A stretch of 42,686 nucleotides of DNA from an uncultured Saprospiraceae bacterium (GTDB lineage Bacteria > Bacteroidota > Bacteroidia > Chitinophagales > Saprospiraceae). The notes under the pieces were generated by a model. The model was not told where the DNA came from, ran no database searches, and worked only from the letters and a program-made list of their open reading frames with translations. Location: the NCBI GenBank assembly GCA_937941095.1, contig CALDYJ010000047.1, forward strand, positions 1-42,686. Reading direction: 5' to 3'. The position numbers and the translations under genes are program-made. This document shows positions 42,632-42,686 of this stretch, piece after piece. Each line of letters opens with the position of its first letter. Within the stretch, counting starts at the first letter, position 1.

Positions 42632-42686
42632 CTATTTTCCTGCAACGCCCGAATCAATTTTGCTGAGCTCAGCAGTAAAAACAGCT
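42632..42686 (-). CDS. C-terminal end of a gene running off the right edge
   Basis: The last 17 codons plus stop are visible on the minus strand: AVFTAELSKIDSGVAGK then TAG at 42634-42632. The stop lies 22 nt before the bidirectional terminator, which supports a real gene end. The fragment is too short to identify. Confidence 0.5.
   Translation of the reverse strand, partial: AVFTAELSKIDSGVAGK

Noticed and set aside
42661..42674. Perfect 14-bp palindrome TGCTGAGCTCAGCA
   Set aside because: Lies within coding sequence (Ala-Glu-Leu-Ser) of the gene at the right edge and is likely chance.

Overview
The window comes from the chromosome of an A+T-rich member of the Bacteroidota, most likely a free-living, marine-type lineage near the Saprospiria; the phylum is secure and the class is a guess. 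The evidence is four secreted proteins ending in type IX secretion (T9SS) sorting domains, SprB-like adhesin repeats, DUF1573/DUF4369-type envelope proteins, near absence of Shine-Dalgarno sites, and repeated TAnnTTTG -7 promoter elements. No tRNA, rRNA, CRISPR array, insertion sequence or prophage gene was recognised.

Left part (1-9.7 kb): the N-terminal portion of an OprO/OprP-like porin, with a possible Pho-box-like direct repeat in front; pyrC (pyrimidine synthesis); the divergent purK-purE pair (purine synthesis); a DUF547 lipoprotein; a secreted kelch/FnIII/GEVED T9SS protein; and, convergent to it, a DUF1573-thioredoxin-like envelope pair. Middle (9.9-22 kb, all minus strand): a 970-residue exported coiled-coil protein with a striking 40-residue super-repeat, pyrR-pyrB with overlapping ends, a small exported protein, and two large T9SS cargo proteins (one with dockerin- and cohesin-like parts, one SprB-like adhesin). 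A 684-bp intergenic region with several inverted repeats separates these from a dicluster ferredoxin.

Right part (22-42.7 kb): a two-lectin/HYR/glycoside-hydrolase T9SS protein followed after 3 bp by a flavodoxin-like reductase; a TPR protein overlapping an outer-membrane barrel gene; the class Ia ribonucleotide reductase genes nrdB-nrdA, preceded by a 412-bp region carrying an inverted pair of perfect DnaA boxes; a CorA-type metal channel; an HExxH protein coupled to a LolE/FtsX-like permease; tyrS with a methyltransferase; a DUF4349 lipoprotein; a PLP-dependent Cys/Met-metabolism enzyme; and the tail of one more gene.

Functionally this is a mixture of core nucleotide metabolism (pyrC, pyrB, pyrR, purK, purE, nrdA, nrdB) and lineage-specific surface and secretion biology. 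The observations I rate most worth following are the 7+11n coiled-coil architecture (9887-12799), the DnaA-box palindrome upstream of nrdBA (34781-34815), the lectin-hydrolase fusion (22525-25551), the Pho-like box before the porin, and the palindrome at the ferredoxin promoter. I found no clear defence system or obviously new multi-gene system.
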